NCBI GenBank assembly: GCA_019245115.1
Contig: JAFARZ010000397.1
Span: 1-43,312, forward strand
Length of the DNA: 43,312 nucleotides
Reading direction: 5' to 3'
Source: Streptosporangiaceae bacterium
GTDB lineage: Bacteria > Actinomycetota > Actinomycetes > Streptosporangiales > Streptosporangiaceae
How positions within the stretch are numbered: the first letter of the stretch is position 1; each line of letters starts with the position of its first letter. The translations under genes and the position numbers were made by a program. The notes beneath the pieces are model-generated. The model had not been told where the DNA came from and made no database searches. It worked only from the letters and a program-made list of their open reading frames with translations. Below, piece by piece: positions 1 through 12,500 of this stretch.

Positions 1-3000
1 CCGCGGCCACGGCACCGGCTCGGTCAGCAGCCGCACCGCGCCGGAATCCCAGTCCACATGCGGGGTCGGCTCGTCAACGTGCAGCGTGGCGGGCAGCACG
101 CCGTGCCGCATCGCCATCACCATCTTGATCACGCCCGCCACCCCGGCGGCCGCCTGAGTATGGCCGATGTTCGACTTCACCGTCCCGAGCCATAGCGGGC
201 GCCCATCAGGACGTCCCTGCCCGTAGGTCGCCAGCAGCGCGTTGGCCTCGATCGGGTCGCCCAGGGTGGTGCCCGTGCCGTGCGCCTCGACCGCGTCCAC
301 ATCGATGGCGTTCGCGCCAGCCGCCACCAGTGCCGCCCGGATTACGCGCTCCTGCGCGGGACCGTTCGGTGCGGTCAGCCCGTTGCTGGCGCCATCGGAG
401 TTGACCGCCGAGCCGCGGATGATGGCCAGGACCTGGTGCCCGTTGCACCGCGCGTCCGACAGCCGCTCGAGCACGACCACGCCGACGCCCTCGGCCCAGC
501 CCGTGCCGTCCGCCGCCGCCGCGAACGCCTTGCACCGGCCATCCGGCGACAGCCCCCGCTGCCTGGAGAACTCCACGAAGGTGTTCGGTGTGGCCATCAC
601 GGTCACGCCGCCGGCCAGCGCCAGCGGGCACTCCCCCTGCCGCAGCGACTGGGCAGCCAGGTGCATCGCCACCAGCGACGACGAACACGCCGTGTCCACC
701 GTCACCGCGGGCCCCTCCAGGCCGAACGTGTACGCCAGCCGACCGGACACCACGCTCGGCAGGCTGCCGGGCATGAGACGGCCCTCGACCTCTGCCGGGA
801 TCCGGCCAAGGAAGCGGCTGCCGTAGTCGTCGTACATGACACCGACATAGACGCCGGTCTCGCTGCCGCGCAGCGCCGCCGGATCGATCCCCGCGCGCTC
901 AAGCGCCTGCCACGCGGTCTCCAGGAGCAGCCGCTGCTGCGGGTCCATCGCCACGGCCTCACGCGGGCTGATACCGAAAAAGGCGGCGTCGAACAGATCC
1001 GCGTCATGCAAGAACCCGCCCGCACGCACATAACTGCGGCCCACCCGATCCGGGTCCGGATCGAACAGCTCAGCCAGATCCCACTCCCGGTTCGACGGGA
1101 ACTCCCCGACCGCATCCACCCCCCCGGCTACAAGCCCCCACAGCTCCTCCGGCGAACCCGCACCGCCTGGATACCGGCACGCCATCCCCACGATGGCGAT
1201 CGGATCGTCCGGTACAGTCCTGACGGGCACGGGGGCAGGCCGGCCGACCGCCTCGCCGGACAGCTGGGCGCGCAGATACCGGACGAGAGCCTCGGGCGTG
1301 GGGTAATCGAAGATGGCGGTGCTCGGCAAGGAGATGCCCGTCGCCGCGGCGAATCCGTTGCGAAGTTCCAGGGCGGTGAGGGAGTCGAAGCCGAGATCCT
1401 GGAAGGCCCGGCTGAGATCGATGGCCTCCGGCTCCGGGTGCGACAGGACGGCGGCGACCTGGTCCCGCACAAGGGCGCGGACAACTGGGTCCCGTTCTGC
1501 CTCGGGGAGTGCCGCGAGACGCTCCGGCCATGGTGTGCTCACAGGACGCGCCCGTGCGTGCGCCAGGCTGCGCAGGACCGGGGACAGCGATCCGGCTGTA
1601 GCCTGCCCGCGCAACGCGGCGCGGTCGAGCTTGACCGGCACCAGGGTCGGCTCGGCCGCGGACAGCGCCACGTCGAACAGGGCGAGTCCCTGCTCCGGGG
1701 GCATCGGGACGACTCCCGAGCGGACTATGCGAGCCGCGTCGTTCCCGGCGAGCGCGTCCGCCATTCCCCCGTTCGCCGCCCATGGACCCCAGGCGAGCGA
1801 CGTTCCCGGCAAGCCCTCGGCACGGCGGTGCTCGGCGAGGGCGTCGAGGAACATGCTGGCCGCTGCGTAGTTGCCCTGGCCGGCGCTGCCGAGGACGCCA
1901 GCCGCGGAGGAAAACAGCACGAACGCCGCCAGGTCGTGGTGCCGGGTCAGACGGTGCAGATGCCAGGCCCCGTCCAGCTTCGGGGCAAAGACGGCATCGA
2001 GCTTGCCCGGGGTCAGTGACGTGACGACCCCGTCATCGACAATCCCGGCGGCGTGGATGACGGCGGTCAGCGGGTGCTCCGACGGAACCGAGGCGAGCAG
2101 GGCGGACAGCGCCCGCGGGTCGGCGACGTCGCACGCGGCGGCGCGCACGTCCGCGTCCAGGCCGACCAGCTCCTCCTCGGCCCCGGCGGTGCCGCCGCGG
2201 CGGCTCACCAGCAGCAGGTGCCGCATTCCGTGCGCCGTCGCGAGGTGCCTGGCAACCAGACGGCCGAGAGCTCCGGTACCGCCGGTGATGAGGACGGTGC
2301 CGTCGCGGTTGAGCGGGCATGCCGTGGCGTCGCCGACTCGCGCACGGGTCAGGCGCGGAACCAGGAGCTTCCCGGCACGCACCGCTGCCTGTGGCTCCGC
2401 CGCGGCGATCGCGGCCCGCAGGGCGCCAGGCGTGGTCTGTTCGTCGAGGTCGAGGAGGGCAATCCGGTCAGGGTGCTCGGCCTGCGCCGCGCGGACCAGG
2501 CCCCAGACGGATGCGGTCACCGGGTCGGGTGGCTCCGCGGCGACCGCTCCCCTGGTCGCGATCACCAGGCGCCCGGCGGCCAGCCGCTCGTCAGACAGCC
2601 ATTCCTGGAGCACGGCGAGCGCCTGGCCGGTAACGTCCCGGACCCGTGCAGGCAGGTCTTCTCCACCCGCTGCGCCCTGACAGGGCACGATGACCAGGTC
2701 GGGAGCCAGATGCCCGGCGGCGATCGAGGCCCGTAGCGCGGCGAGGTCCGGATGCACCAGCACGTCCGCCAGGCCGAGTTCATCCGGTCCGACTACCGCC
2801 AGCCGTCCGGCCTGCGCCGCCGGCGCGGCCGGCGCGGCCGCGGTGTGCGGCGGCTGCCAGGCCACCCGGTAAAGAGCATCATCGGCCGCCGGGTAAGCCG
2901 TGTAAGCGGAACGCCAGCGGTCAGCCGCCACAGCCCGCAAGCCCAGGGTGTCAATGGTGACAGCCGGGTTGCCGTCGGGGTCGGTCAGGCTCAACGTGAA

Positions 3001-6000
3001 GCTGTCGGCTCCGACGGCCGTGATCTGGACGCGCAGCCGGGACTGGCCGGGCGTGTGCACACGCACGCCGCCGAACGTGAACGGCAACCGTACCGTCCGG
3101 CCGTCGTGGGAATCGTCCGAGTAGAGCTCGTCGATCGCGTGGAGCGCACTGTCGAGCAGCGCCGGATGAACGACATAGTCTCGCGCGTCGCCGTGCCGCT
3201 CGGGAACCGGCCGGACGTCCGCGAACAGGTCGTCGCCCAGGCGCCAAGCGGTATGCACGCCACGGAAGGCCACCCCGTACCGGTACCCGTGCCGGGCGAG
3301 GCGAGCGTACAGCTCGCCGACGTCGATCTCGGCGGCAGCGGGCGGCGGCCATGCCGCTGGACCAGCGGGCGGCGGGGGGCCAGCCTGTGCGGCGAACGTT
3401 CCGGCGGCGTGCCGGACCCACGCATCCCGGGGGGATGTCTCCTCGTCGGCTAGGTCGGAGCGGCGCGAGTGGATCACCACCGGCCGCCGGCCGGCCTCGT
3501 CGGGAACAGCGACAGAGACCTGCACGTCGACACCACCGGACGGCGGCAGGATGAGGGGGGCCTCCAGCGTGAGATCCTCGATCAGGTCGCAGCCGGCCTC
3601 GCGCGCCGCGGCCAGGGCCAGCTCCAGGAATGCGGTAGCGGGCAGCGGCACGGCGCCGGCGATGTCGTGATCGGCCAGCCAGGCATGGGCGCGCACGGAC
3701 AGGTGACCGGTGAACAGCAGCTCTCCGGTGGCCGACTCGATCGCGGCCGCGAGGAGCGGGTGGTCCGCCGCACGCACGCCCGCGGCGTTCACCACAGCGG
3801 CATCGGCGATCGGCCGCCAGTAATGCCGCCGCTGGAAACGGTAGACCGGCAGCGGTACCGCTCGCGCACCGGGCGGGAGCGTCGCCGCGAAATCGACCAT
3901 GGCACCGTCGACGTACAGGCTGGCCAGGGCACGGAGAAACGTGCGGGTCTCGGGGTGGTTCTCGCGCAGGACCGCGGCGAACACGCCGGCGTCCGGTGCG
4001 GGCTCCTCGGCCGCGAGGCACTCGCGCGCCATAGCGGTGAGCACGGGTGCCGGACCCAGTTCGAGGTAGCGGATCACGCCAGCGGCGTGCAGGGTACAGA
4101 GGCCGTCGGCGAACCGTACCGGCTGCCGGACGTGCCGCACCCAGTATCCGGGGTCGCCGAGCTGTTCGAGCCCGGCCACTTCGCCGGTGAGGTTGGAGAT
4201 CACCGGAATGCGCGGGGCGCTGTAGGAGAGTCCGCGCGCGACCTCGCCGAACTCCTCGAGCATCGGATCGAGGAGCGGCGAGTGGAACGCATGGCTGACC
4301 CGCAGCCGGCGGGCTTTGTGTCCCATGTTCCGCAGCCTTGCGGCGATCTCCTCGACGTCGTGTTCCACACCGGACACGACCACCGCCGCCGGGCCGTTGA
4401 CGGCGGCGAGCGACACGCGATCCTCGCGTCCGGCTAGCATCGGGAGGACATCGCACTCGGCGGCTTGTACGGCGACCATCGCGCCGCCCCGGGGCAGCGC
4501 CTGCATCAGGCTGCCGCGCGCGGCGACCAGCGTGCAGGCGTCCGGGAGTGAGAGGACGCCAGCGGCATGCGCGGCGGTGAGTTCCCCGACCGAGTGACCG
4601 GTCAGGTATCCGGGAACGAGCCCAGCCGACGTGGCCAGCCGGAACAGGGCTACCTCCAGCGCGAACAACGCGGCCTGGGTCACCGCCGTCTGGCCCAGCT
4701 CGCCGACGGTATCCGCGCCGAAGACCAGGTCGCGGAGCGAGCGGCCGAGCAGCGGGTCCAGGTGCGCGCACACCTCGTCGAAGGCCTCGGCGAACGCCGG
4801 GTACTCGCGATAAAGCTCCTGCCCCATGCCGGATCGCTGGCTGCCCTGCCCGGTGAAAAGGAATACGGTGTCACCGTCGCGTACCGGACCGGTCGAGCGG
4901 GTCAGGCCGGGGTGACGACGGGCGCCAGCGGCCAGGGCAGTCAGTGCGGCGCACAGCTCTTCGCGATCCGCGCCGAACAGCACCGCGCGGTGTTCGAACG
5001 ACGTCCGTGTCCTGGCCAGCGACCAGCTCACATCGGTGATGGCGGCCTCGGGATGCGCGGCCAGGTGGGCGGCCAGCGCCTCGGCCTGCGCCGTCAGCGC
5101 CTGGTGAGTGCGCGCGGAGAGCGGCCACGCCACGCCCCCGGCTGCCCTAGGCACCCGCTCCGGCCCAGGCGCGGGCTCCGGGCAGGGCGGCTCCTCAAGG
5201 ATCAGGTGTGCGTTGGTGCCAGAGATACCGAACGACGACACGGCGGCCCGGCGCGGGAGCGCCCCGCTCGGCCACGGAACGGGCTCGGTGAGCAGCCGGA
5301 CCGCCCCGCTGTCCCAGTCCACGTCCGGGGTAGGCCGATCGACGTGGAGGGTAGCGGGCAGCAGCTCGTGCCGCAGCGCCATGACCATCTTCAGCAGGCC
5401 GGCCACGCCCGCCGCACCCTGCGTGTGGCCGAGGTTGGACTTGACCGTACCGAGCCACAGCGGGTGGTCGTCCTCGCGGTCCCGCCCGTAGGTGGCCAGC
5501 AGTGCCCGCGCCTCGATCGGGTCACCCAGCCGGGTGCCGGTTCCGTGCGCCTCCACCGCGTCCACGTCCGCCGCCGACAGCCGCGCTGACTCAAGTGCCT
5601 GCCGGATCACCCGCTGCTGCGACGGACCGTTCGGGGCGGTCAGGCCGTTGCTGGCTCCGTCGGAGTTGATCGCAGAACCGCGGATCAGCGCGAGCACGTC
5701 GTGGCTGCCCCGCCGCGCGTCCGACAGGCGTTCCAGCAGCACCAGCCCGACACCCTCGGAAAAGCCGGTACCGTCCGCCGCGGCCGCGAACGCCTTGCAC
5801 CGGCCGTCGGGCGCCAGCCCGCGCTGCCGCGAGAACTCGGTGAACACGTTCGGGAGGGCCATCACCGTGACGCCGCCCGCCAGCGCCAGCGTGCACTCGT
5901 TCCGCCGGAGGGCGTGGCACGCGAGGTGGATCGCCACCAGCGAGGAGGAGCACGCCGTGTCGATCGTCACCGCCGGGCCCTCCAGGCCGAGCGTGTAGGC

Positions 6001-6561
6001 AACGCGGCCGGACAGCACGCTCGGGGCGTTGCCGGTTATCAGGTAACCCTCGGCGCTCCGGTCGATGTGCGGCGTACCGAAGCCAGGAAGCGCGGTCCCG
6101 GCGTAGACGCCGGTCCGGCTTCCCTTCAGTGAGGCCGGGTCGATGCCCGCCCGCTCCAGCAGCTCCCATGACACCTCGAGCAGCTGACGTTGCTGGGGGT
6201 CGAGCGTCAGGGCCTCACGCGGGCTGATTCCGAAGAACTCGGAGTCGAACAGGCCGGCGTCCTCGAGAAAGCCGCCTTCGCGGGCGATGCTGGTGCCTGG
6301 ATGGCCGGGGTCCGGATGGAACAGCCGACCGGTGTCCCAGCCGCGGTTGGCCGGGAACTCGCCTATCACGTCGCCGCCGGAGGCGACCAGACTCCAGAGT
6401 TCCTCAGGTGACCGCACTCCGCCGGGGAACCGGCACGCCATCGCGACCACGGCCACCGGCTCGGCGTCCCGCTCCTCGGTCTCCCGCAGCCGCCGTCGCG
6501 TCTCGTGCAGGTCGGTGGTGACGCGCCGCAGGTAGTCAACCAGCTTCTCTTCGCTGACCAT
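1..6561 (-). CDS. Modular type I PKS (gene A), KS-AT-DH-KR-ACP then next KS; 3' part outside window
   Basis: The reading frame stays open from the ATG at 6561 to the window edge; I checked the frame at several points. The N-terminus (about residues 1-35) is a charged helical docking segment (MVSEEKLVDYLRRVTTDLHE). KS1 has its active Cys near residue 204 in TACSSS. The AT has GHSVG near residue 657 and HAFH, predicting malonyl-CoA. The DH is intact (HDIAGAVPLP, His near 965; HPALLDSALH). The KR has GGTGALG near 1420 and the VDD form of the B-type motif. The ACP has LGFDSL near 1724. A second KS starts near 1785 and is cut by the edge. This module should leave a trans alkene, the kind of group the epoxidase at 35502 would oxidise. 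The start lies 7 bases after gene B's stop with no strong Shine-Dalgarno, which suggests translational coupling. Domain calls are sure; the position as third extension module is inferred from gene order. Confidence 0.95.
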   Translation of the reverse strand, partial: MVSEEKLVDYLRRVTTDLHETRRRLRETEERDAEPVAVVAMACRFPGGVRSPEELWSLVASGGDVIGEFPANRGWDTGRLFHPDPGHPGTSIAREGGFLEDAGLFDSEFFGISPREALTLDPQQRQLLEVSWELLERAGIDPASLKGSRTGVYAGTALPGFGTPHIDRSAEGYLITGNAPSVLSGRVAYTLGLEGPAVTIDTACSSSLVAIHLACHALRRNECTLALAGGVTVMALPNVFTEFSRQRGLAPDGRCKAFAAAADGTGFSEGVGLVLLERLSDARRGSHDVLALIRGSAINSDGASNGLTAPNGPSQQRVIRQALESARLSAADVDAVEAHGTGTRLGDPIEARALLATYGRDREDDHPLWLGTVKSNLGHTQGAAGVAGLLKMVMALRHELLPATLHVDRPTPDVDWDSGAVRLLTEPVPWPSGALPRRAAVSSFGISGTNAHLILEEPPCPEPAPGPERVPRAAGGVAWPLSARTHQALTAQAEALAAHLAAHPEAAITDVSWSLARTRTSFEHRAVLFGADREELCAALTALAAGARRHPGLTRSTGPVRDGDTVFLFTGQGSQRSGMGQELYREYPAFAEAFDEVCAHLDPLLGRSLRDLVFGADTVGELGQTAVTQAALFALEVALFRLATSAGLVPGYLTGHSVGELTAAHAAGVLSLPDACTLVAARGSLMQALPRGGAMVAVQAAECDVLPMLAGREDRVSLAAVNGPAAVVVSGVEHDVEEIAARLRNMGHKARRLRVSHAFHSPLLDPMLEEFGEVARGLSYSAPRIPVISNLTGEVAGLEQLGDPGYWVRHVRQPVRFADGLCTLHAAGVIRYLELGPAPVLTAMARECLAAEEPAPDAGVFAAVLRENHPETRTFLRALASLYVDGAMVDFAATLPPGARAVPLPVYRFQRRHYWRPIADAAVVNAAGVRAADHPLLAAAIESATGELLFTGHLSVRAHAWLADHDIAGAVPLPATAFLELALAAAREAGCDLIEDLTLEAPLILPPSGGVDVQVSVAVPDEAGRRPVVIHSRRSDLADEETSPRDAWVRHAAGTFAAQAGPPPPAGPAAWPPPAAAEIDVGELYARLARHGYRYGVAFRGVHTAWRLGDDLFADVRPVPERHGDARDYVVHPALLDSALHAIDELYSDDSHDGRTVRLPFTFGGVRVHTPGQSRLRVQITAVGADSFTLSLTDPDGNPAVTIDTLGLRAVAADRWRSAYTAYPAADDALYRVAWQPPHTAAAPAAPAAQAGRLAVVGPDELGLADVLVHPDLAALRASIAAGHLAPDLVIVPCQGAAGGEDLPARVRDVTGQALAVLQEWLSDERLAAGRLVIATRGAVAAEPPDPVTASVWGLVRAAQAEHPDRIALLDLDEQTTPGALRAAIAAAEPQAAVRAGKLLVPRLTRARVGDATACPLNRDGTVLITGGTGALGRLVARHLATAHGMRHLLLVSRRGGTAGAEEELVGLDADVRAAACDVADPRALSALLASVPSEHPLTAVIHAAGIVDDGVVTSLTPGKLDAVFAPKLDGAWHLHRLTRHHDLAAFVLFSSAAGVLGSAGQGNYAAASMFLDALAEHRRAEGLPGTSLAWGPWAANGGMADALAGNDAARIVRSGVVPMPPEQGLALFDVALSAAEPTLVPVKLDRAALRGQATAGSLSPVLRSLAHARARPVSTPWPERLAALPEAERDPVVRALVRDQVAAVLSHPEPEAIDLSRAFQDLGFDSLTALELRNGFAAATGISLPSTAIFDYPTPEALVRYLRAQLSGEAVGRPAPVPVRTVPDDPIAIVGMACRYPGGAGSPEELWGLVAGGVDAVGEFPSNREWDLAELFDPDPDRVGRSYVRAGGFLHDADLFDAAFFGISPREAVAMDPQQRLLLETAWQALERAGIDPAALRGSETGVYVGVMYDDYGSRFLGRIPAEVEGRLMPGSLPSVVSGRLAYTFGLEGPAVTVDTACSSSLVAMHLAAQSLRQGECPLALAGGVTVMATPNTFVEFSRQRGLSPDGRCKAFAAAADGTGWAEGVGVVVLERLSDARCNGHQVLAIIRGSAVNSDGASNGLTAPNGPAQERVIRAALVAAGANAIDVDAVEAHGTGTTLGDPIEANALLATYGQGRPDGRPLWLGTVKSNIGHTQAAAGVAGVIKMVMAMRHGVLPATLHVDEPTPHVDWDSGAVRLLTEPVPWPR

Positions 6562-6568
6562 CTTCGGA

Positions 6569-9500
6569 TCACACGCCCAGCTCATTGTCGATGAACTCGA
6601 GGATCTGACCGGCGTCGGCCGCGCGGAGCCGGTCCGCCGCATCGCCGTCTCCGGGCGCGTGATCCGCCTTCCACCGGGCCAGCAGCGCCTCCAGCCGCAC
6701 CGTGACCACGCCGGGGTCGAGCTCGCGGGCCGCGGTCAAGGCGCGCTCCAGGCGCGCCAGCTCATCTAGCACCGGGCTGGCGTCCCCGGACGGCGCACCC
6801 GCTTCGTCCGGGGTGAGCCGAGACAGCAGGTAGTCGGCGAGCACGGCGACCTCCGGGTAGTCGAACACGAGCGCGGCGTGCAGGCGCAGCCCTGTCGCTG
6901 CCGCGAGCCGGTTGCGCAGCTCGACAGCGGTGAGGGAATCGAACCCGAGGGCCTTGAACGACGCGTCCGCGGGCACCTCGCCGGTGCCGGCGTGGCCGAG
7001 CACGGCCGCGGCATTGCCGCGGACGAGGGAGATCAGCGCCTTACGCCGTTCAGCGGGAGCCATGTCACGCAGCCGCGCCGACCACTCCTCCGGCCGTGCC
7101 GTCGATGCCGCGGCGCGGCGGCTGAGCCTGTCGTCCCCGACAGTGAAGGCACGCAGCGGGGCGGGCAGCTCACGGGCGGGCCGGCCGACCAGGGCGCTCG
7201 GGTCGAAGCGGAGCGCGACCAGGGCGGGTCGCCCGTCGCGGCGGGCGGCGTCGAACAGGGCGAGTCCCTCGTCAGCCGGCAGGGCCTTGATTCCGAGCCG
7301 GCCGAACCGGGCCAGATCGGCCTCGGTGAGCTTCCCGGTCAGCCCGCTGATCTCCGCCCACAGCCCCCATGCGATCGACAGACCCGCCTGCCCGCTGGCA
7401 CGCCGGCGAGCTGCCAGGGCATCGAGGTAGGCGTTGGCCGCGGCGTAGTTCGCCTGCGCGAGCGTGCCCAGCGTGGCGGCGAACGAGGAGAAGACGACGA
7501 ACATGCCCAGCCGCAGGTGCGCGGTGGCCTCGTGCAGGTGGTAAGCCGCACCGGCTTTGGCCGCCCATACCCGGGCGATGTGGCCGGGCGTCAGCGACCG
7601 GACCATCGCGTCGTCGAGCGTCCCGGCAGCATGCACGACGCCGGTCAGCGGGTGCGCCGGATCGGCGGCGATGACCAGCTCCCGCACGGCTGCCGGGTCG
7701 GTGATGTCCGCCGCCACGACGCGCACCTCGACGCCCAGCTCGCCCAGCCGGCCGATCAGCTCCGCCGCGCCGGGCGCGTCCGGGCCGCGCCGACTGACCA
7801 GGACCAGCCGCCTCGCCTGCCGGGTCCGCGCCAGGTGTTCGGCCACCGCCGAACCGATCGTACCGGTGCCGCCCGTGATCAGCACGGTGCCGTCTGGATC
7901 CACGCGGGCGGGCACGTCCAGGACAAGCTTGCCGGTGTGGCGAGCCTGGCTCATGAACCGCAGTGCCTCCCGAGCCCGGCCCAGCGGCCACGCCCGCACC
8001 GGCAGCGGCTCCAGCGTCCCGTCGGCGAACAGACCGGTGAGCGTGGCGAGCATAGCGCCGATCCGGTCCGGTCCGGCGTGGGCGAGCAGGTCGAACGCGA
8101 TGTAAGAGATCCCCGGACTGCCCGCCGCGTCGCGGATGTCGGTCTTGCCCATGTCGACGAACCGGCCGCCGTCACCCAGCAGCCGCAGCGAGGCGTCGGT
8201 GAGGTCACCGGCTAGGCCGTTGAGCACCACATCGACGCCCTGACCGCCGGTGGCCTGGCCGAATACCTCCGCGAAGGCTGGGTCGCGGGACGAGGCCCGG
8301 TGCGCCGCGTCGATCCCCATCCCGGCAAGGACGGGATGCTTGCCGGGACTGGCGGTCGCGTACACTTCGGCGCCGAGATGGCGCGCGATCTGCACCGCCG
8401 CCATCCCGACTCCTCCGGTAGCCGCGTGCACCAGGACGCGCTCCCCCGCCCGCAGCCCAGCCAGGTCCACCAGTCCGTACCAGGCAGTGAGGAACGCCAC
8501 CGGGGTCGCCGCAGCCCGCCGGAAGTCCCATCCGTCTGGTACCGGGACCATGGTCCGGGCGTCGGCCACAGCGATCGGACCGAACGCGCCGTGCAGCAGC
8601 CCCATCACCCAGTCGCCGGGCGCCACACCGGTCACGCCGGGCCCGACATCGAGCACCACCCCCGCGCCCTCACTCCCCGGCTGCGCGTCCGAGTCCGGAT
8701 ACATGCCGAGCCCGATCAGGACGTCACGGAAGTTGACGCCGGCGGCGCGCACCTCAACGCGGATCTGGCCGGGTTCCAGCGGCTCCAGCACCTCAGGGCA
8801 GGCCACCGCGGTCACGCCGTCGAGCGTGGCGTCCGGACCGGCGGCCAGCCGCCAGGCCTGTTCGCCCGTCGGCCCGGCCAGCTCCGCCGGCTCGCGCACG
8901 GGGGTCATGCGCGGCACAAGCATCCGGCCGTCACGCACCGCCACCTGCGGCTCGCCGGCGGCGAGAGCCCACCGCACCCCCTCGGTGACGTCGTCGTCGC
9001 GCTCGACATCGAGCAGGACGAACCGGCCGGGATTCTCCGACTGCGCGCTGCGGACCAGCCCCCACACCGCGGCACCGGCAGGGTCGGGGTCGTCGGTCGC
9101 CACCGCACCCCGGGTCACCAGCACCAGCCGGCTCTGGGCCAGCCGTGGCTCAGCCAGCCAGTCCTGGAGTATGCCAAGCGCTCGTTCCACGGCCGCCGGC
9201 GCGCCTGTGGTGTCCAGGTGCGCCACGACGACCGGCGGTACGGATCCCTCGGCGTCCAGCGCCTCGATCCGCACCCAGCCGACCTCGCCGGCCGGGCCGG
9301 AGGGTGCCGCCAGCGGTGCCCACTCAACCGTGAACAGCCCGTCTGGGACGCGCCGCAGCTTTTCGACGCCCACCGGACGCAGCACGATCGACTCCGCGGT
9401 CAGCACCGGAGCTCCCGCGGGGTCGGCGACGACGACTCGCATGCCGTCCTCGGGCCGATGGCCGCACGGTGAGATCCGGACGCGCACAGTCGCGGCGCCG

Positions 9501-12500
9501 GCCGCGTGCAGCGAAACGCCGGACCAGCTGAACGGCAGCCAGAGCCGTCCGGTCTCAAGCGGTCCGATCGACAGGATCGGCTGTAGCGCGGCGTCCAGCA
9601 GGGCGGGATGGATGCCGAACGCGCCGGCATCACCGGCGGCCTCCGGCAGCGTCACCTCGGCCACCAGGTCTCGGCCCTGGCGCCACAGCGCCCGCAGACC
9701 GCGGAACGCCGGGCCGTACTCGTAGCCCGCGGTGGCGGCGCGCCGGTAGAAGTCCTCGGCCGACACCGGGTCGGCACCGGCAGGCGGCCATTGTTCTGCT
9801 CTGCCGGCGAGGCAGCGGGGATCGGGTGCGCGCCCCGCTGGACCGAGGACACCCGTCGCGTGATGAGTCCATTCCCCCCTGTCGGCGGCTGGGCTCGAGT
9901 ACACGCGCGCCTCTCGGCGGCCGTCGTCGTCCGGCGCGTCGACCAGCACCTGGATGTGGAGCGGACGCACGCCCGGCAGGAACACCGGCTCGCGCAGGGT
10001 GAGCTCGTCCACTCCTGCGCAGCCGACCTCGTCGGCGGCCCGCAGCAGCCACTCCACCAGCGCTGCCGCGGGCAGCAGCGGGCTACCCGCGATTACGTGC
10101 TGGGAAATCCAGCCGGAGCCGGGCAGCCGGCCGGTAAGCATCCGGCCGCCGTCGGCGAGTGCGACCGAGACCGGCAGCGGATGTCCCGATGCGGTTTCTG
10201 CCAGTGTCGCGGCCTGATCGGCCAGCCAGTACCTCGTGCGCTGGAAGGCGTAGACCGGCAGGTCGACGACCCGTGGCGCCGGATCGCGGGGGAACCAGGT
10301 GGTCCAGTCCACACCCGCTCCGGCAGTGAACGCCTCGGCGAGGGAACGGGCGAGCCGGGTGAGATCCCCTTCGTCGCGGCGCAGTGTCGGCACCGCGACG
10401 GCGGCGACGTCGGCCGCATCGAACGTCTCTGTCATCCCCACGGTCAGCACCGGGTGCGGGCTATTCTCGATGAATATCCGGTAGCCGTCGTCAAGCAGCG
10501 CCCGGATAGCATCGGCGAAGCGCACGGGCTGCCGCAGGTTACGGATCCAGTAGGCGGCATCGAGGGTGCTGGTGTCGATCCGGGTACCGGTGACGGTTGA
10601 GTAGAACGCCGCGCCCGGACTGGCGGGTGCGATGCCCGCCAGCGCCTGCGCCAGCTCGCCGGCGATCAGGTCGACCTGCGGGCCGTGAGAGGCGTAGTCA
10701 ACGTCGATCAGCCGTGCCCGCAGCCCCTGCTGTCGTGCCGCCGCGATGATGGTGGCGACCGGCTCGGGTTCGCCGGAGATGACGGTGGAGTGCGGGCCGT
10801 TGGCCGCCGCGATCGCCACGTCTCCGGCGCCGGCCAGCCGCGTGACCTCCTCGGCCGGTGCGCCGATGGATGCCATCGCACCCGCTCCCGATAGACGCAG
10901 CAACGCCTTGCCGCGGACGGCCACGATCGTGGCGGCGTCGTCGAGGGAGAGCGCTCCGGCGACACAGGCCGCGGCGATCTCCCCCTGACTGTGCCCGATC
11001 ACGGCGGCGGGTTTGACGCCATGGTGGTCCCACACGGCGGCCAGGCCTACCATCATCGCCCACAGCGCTGGCTGCACCACGTCGACGCGGGTCAGCTCGC
11101 GGCCAGCGCGCAACACGTCGGTCAGCGACCAGTCCACCTGCCGGGCGAGGGCCCGTTCGCACTCGGCGATGCGCGCCGCGAACACCGTCGAGGACTCCAG
11201 CAGCTGCGCGCCCATCCCGGCCCACTGCGACCCCTGACCGGGAAATACCAGTACCGCATCCGCCCCCGCAACGCGCCCCGATACCAAGGCGGGATGCGGG
11301 TTGCCCGCCGCCAGCGCCGCCAGGCCCGCCAGCCCGGCCGACCGGTCATTGGCCATGATCACGGCGCGGTGCTCGAACGCCGAACGGGTGGTTACCAGCG
11401 ACCAGCCCGTCTCCGTTGCCGTCACTTCGGGCGCCGTCACTTCTGGCACCGTCCCATCCCCGCCAGCCGTCAGGAACTCTGCCAGCCGCCGCGCCTGCGT
11501 CCGCAGCGCCGCGGGGCCGCGCGCCGAGACCACCCAGGGGACGACGGACGGCTCCGGGCCGGGACGCACGGCCGCGGGCTCGTCCGGGGCTTCCTCCACG
11601 ATCAGGTGCGCGTTCGTTCCGGAAATCGCGAACGAAGAGACCGCGGCCCGGCGCGGGCGGCTGCCACGTGGCCATGGCGTGGCATCGGTAAGCAGGCGCA
11701 CGGCGCCCGCGTTCCAGTCAACGTACGGGGTTGGCTCGTCGATGTTCGGGGCAGCGGGCAGCATCTCCGCCCGCATCGCCATCACCAGGCTGATAAGGCC
11801 GGCGGCGCCCGCCGCCGCGATGGTGTGCCCGATGTTGGCCTTGATCGATCTCAGCCATAGCGGGCGATCCGGTGGCCGGCTCTGCCCGTAGGTGGCGAGC
11901 AGCGCCTGAGCTTCGATCGGATCGCCCAGCCGGGTGCCGGTGCCGTGCGCCTCCACGGCATCCACGTCGGCCGCCGTCAGGCCCGCGTTGGCCAGCGCCT
12001 GGCGGATCACCTCTTCCTGCGCGAGGTCATTAGGCGCGGTCAATCCGTTGCTCGCGCCATCCTGATTGACCGCTGAACCGCGGATAACCGCGAGCACTCG
12101 CCGTCCGTTACGACGTGCCTGCGACAGGCGTTCCAGCAGCAGCAGGCCGACGCCCTCGGCGAACACCGTCCCGTCCGCCGCCGCGGCGAATGGTTTGCAA
12201 TGGCCGTCGGGTGCCAGGCCGCGCTGCCGCGAAAACTCAGTGAACAAGGCCGGGGTGGACAGGACCAGCACGCCGCCAGCGAGCGCCAGCGCGCAGTCGT
12301 CCTGCCGTAGCGCCTGGCACGCGAGGTGGACGGCTACCAGGGACGCCGAGCATGCTGTATCGATGGTCACCGCCGGGCCCTCGAACCCGAACGTGTAAGC
12401 CACGCGTCCCGAGATGACGCTGGTACTGCGGCCCGTCGTGGCATGGCCCTCGAAACCCTCCGGGATGCACGGAAGTCCCGACAGGTAGTCCTCGCCGGAC

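Noticed and set aside
280..2019. Long plus-strand open frame opposite PKS gene A, and similar long frames opposite other PKS genes
   Set aside because: They are antisense to well-conserved KS, AT, KR and ACP sequence, show no recognisable domain and have low-complexity Arg/Pro/Ala-rich composition, as expected of shadow frames in very GC-rich DNA.
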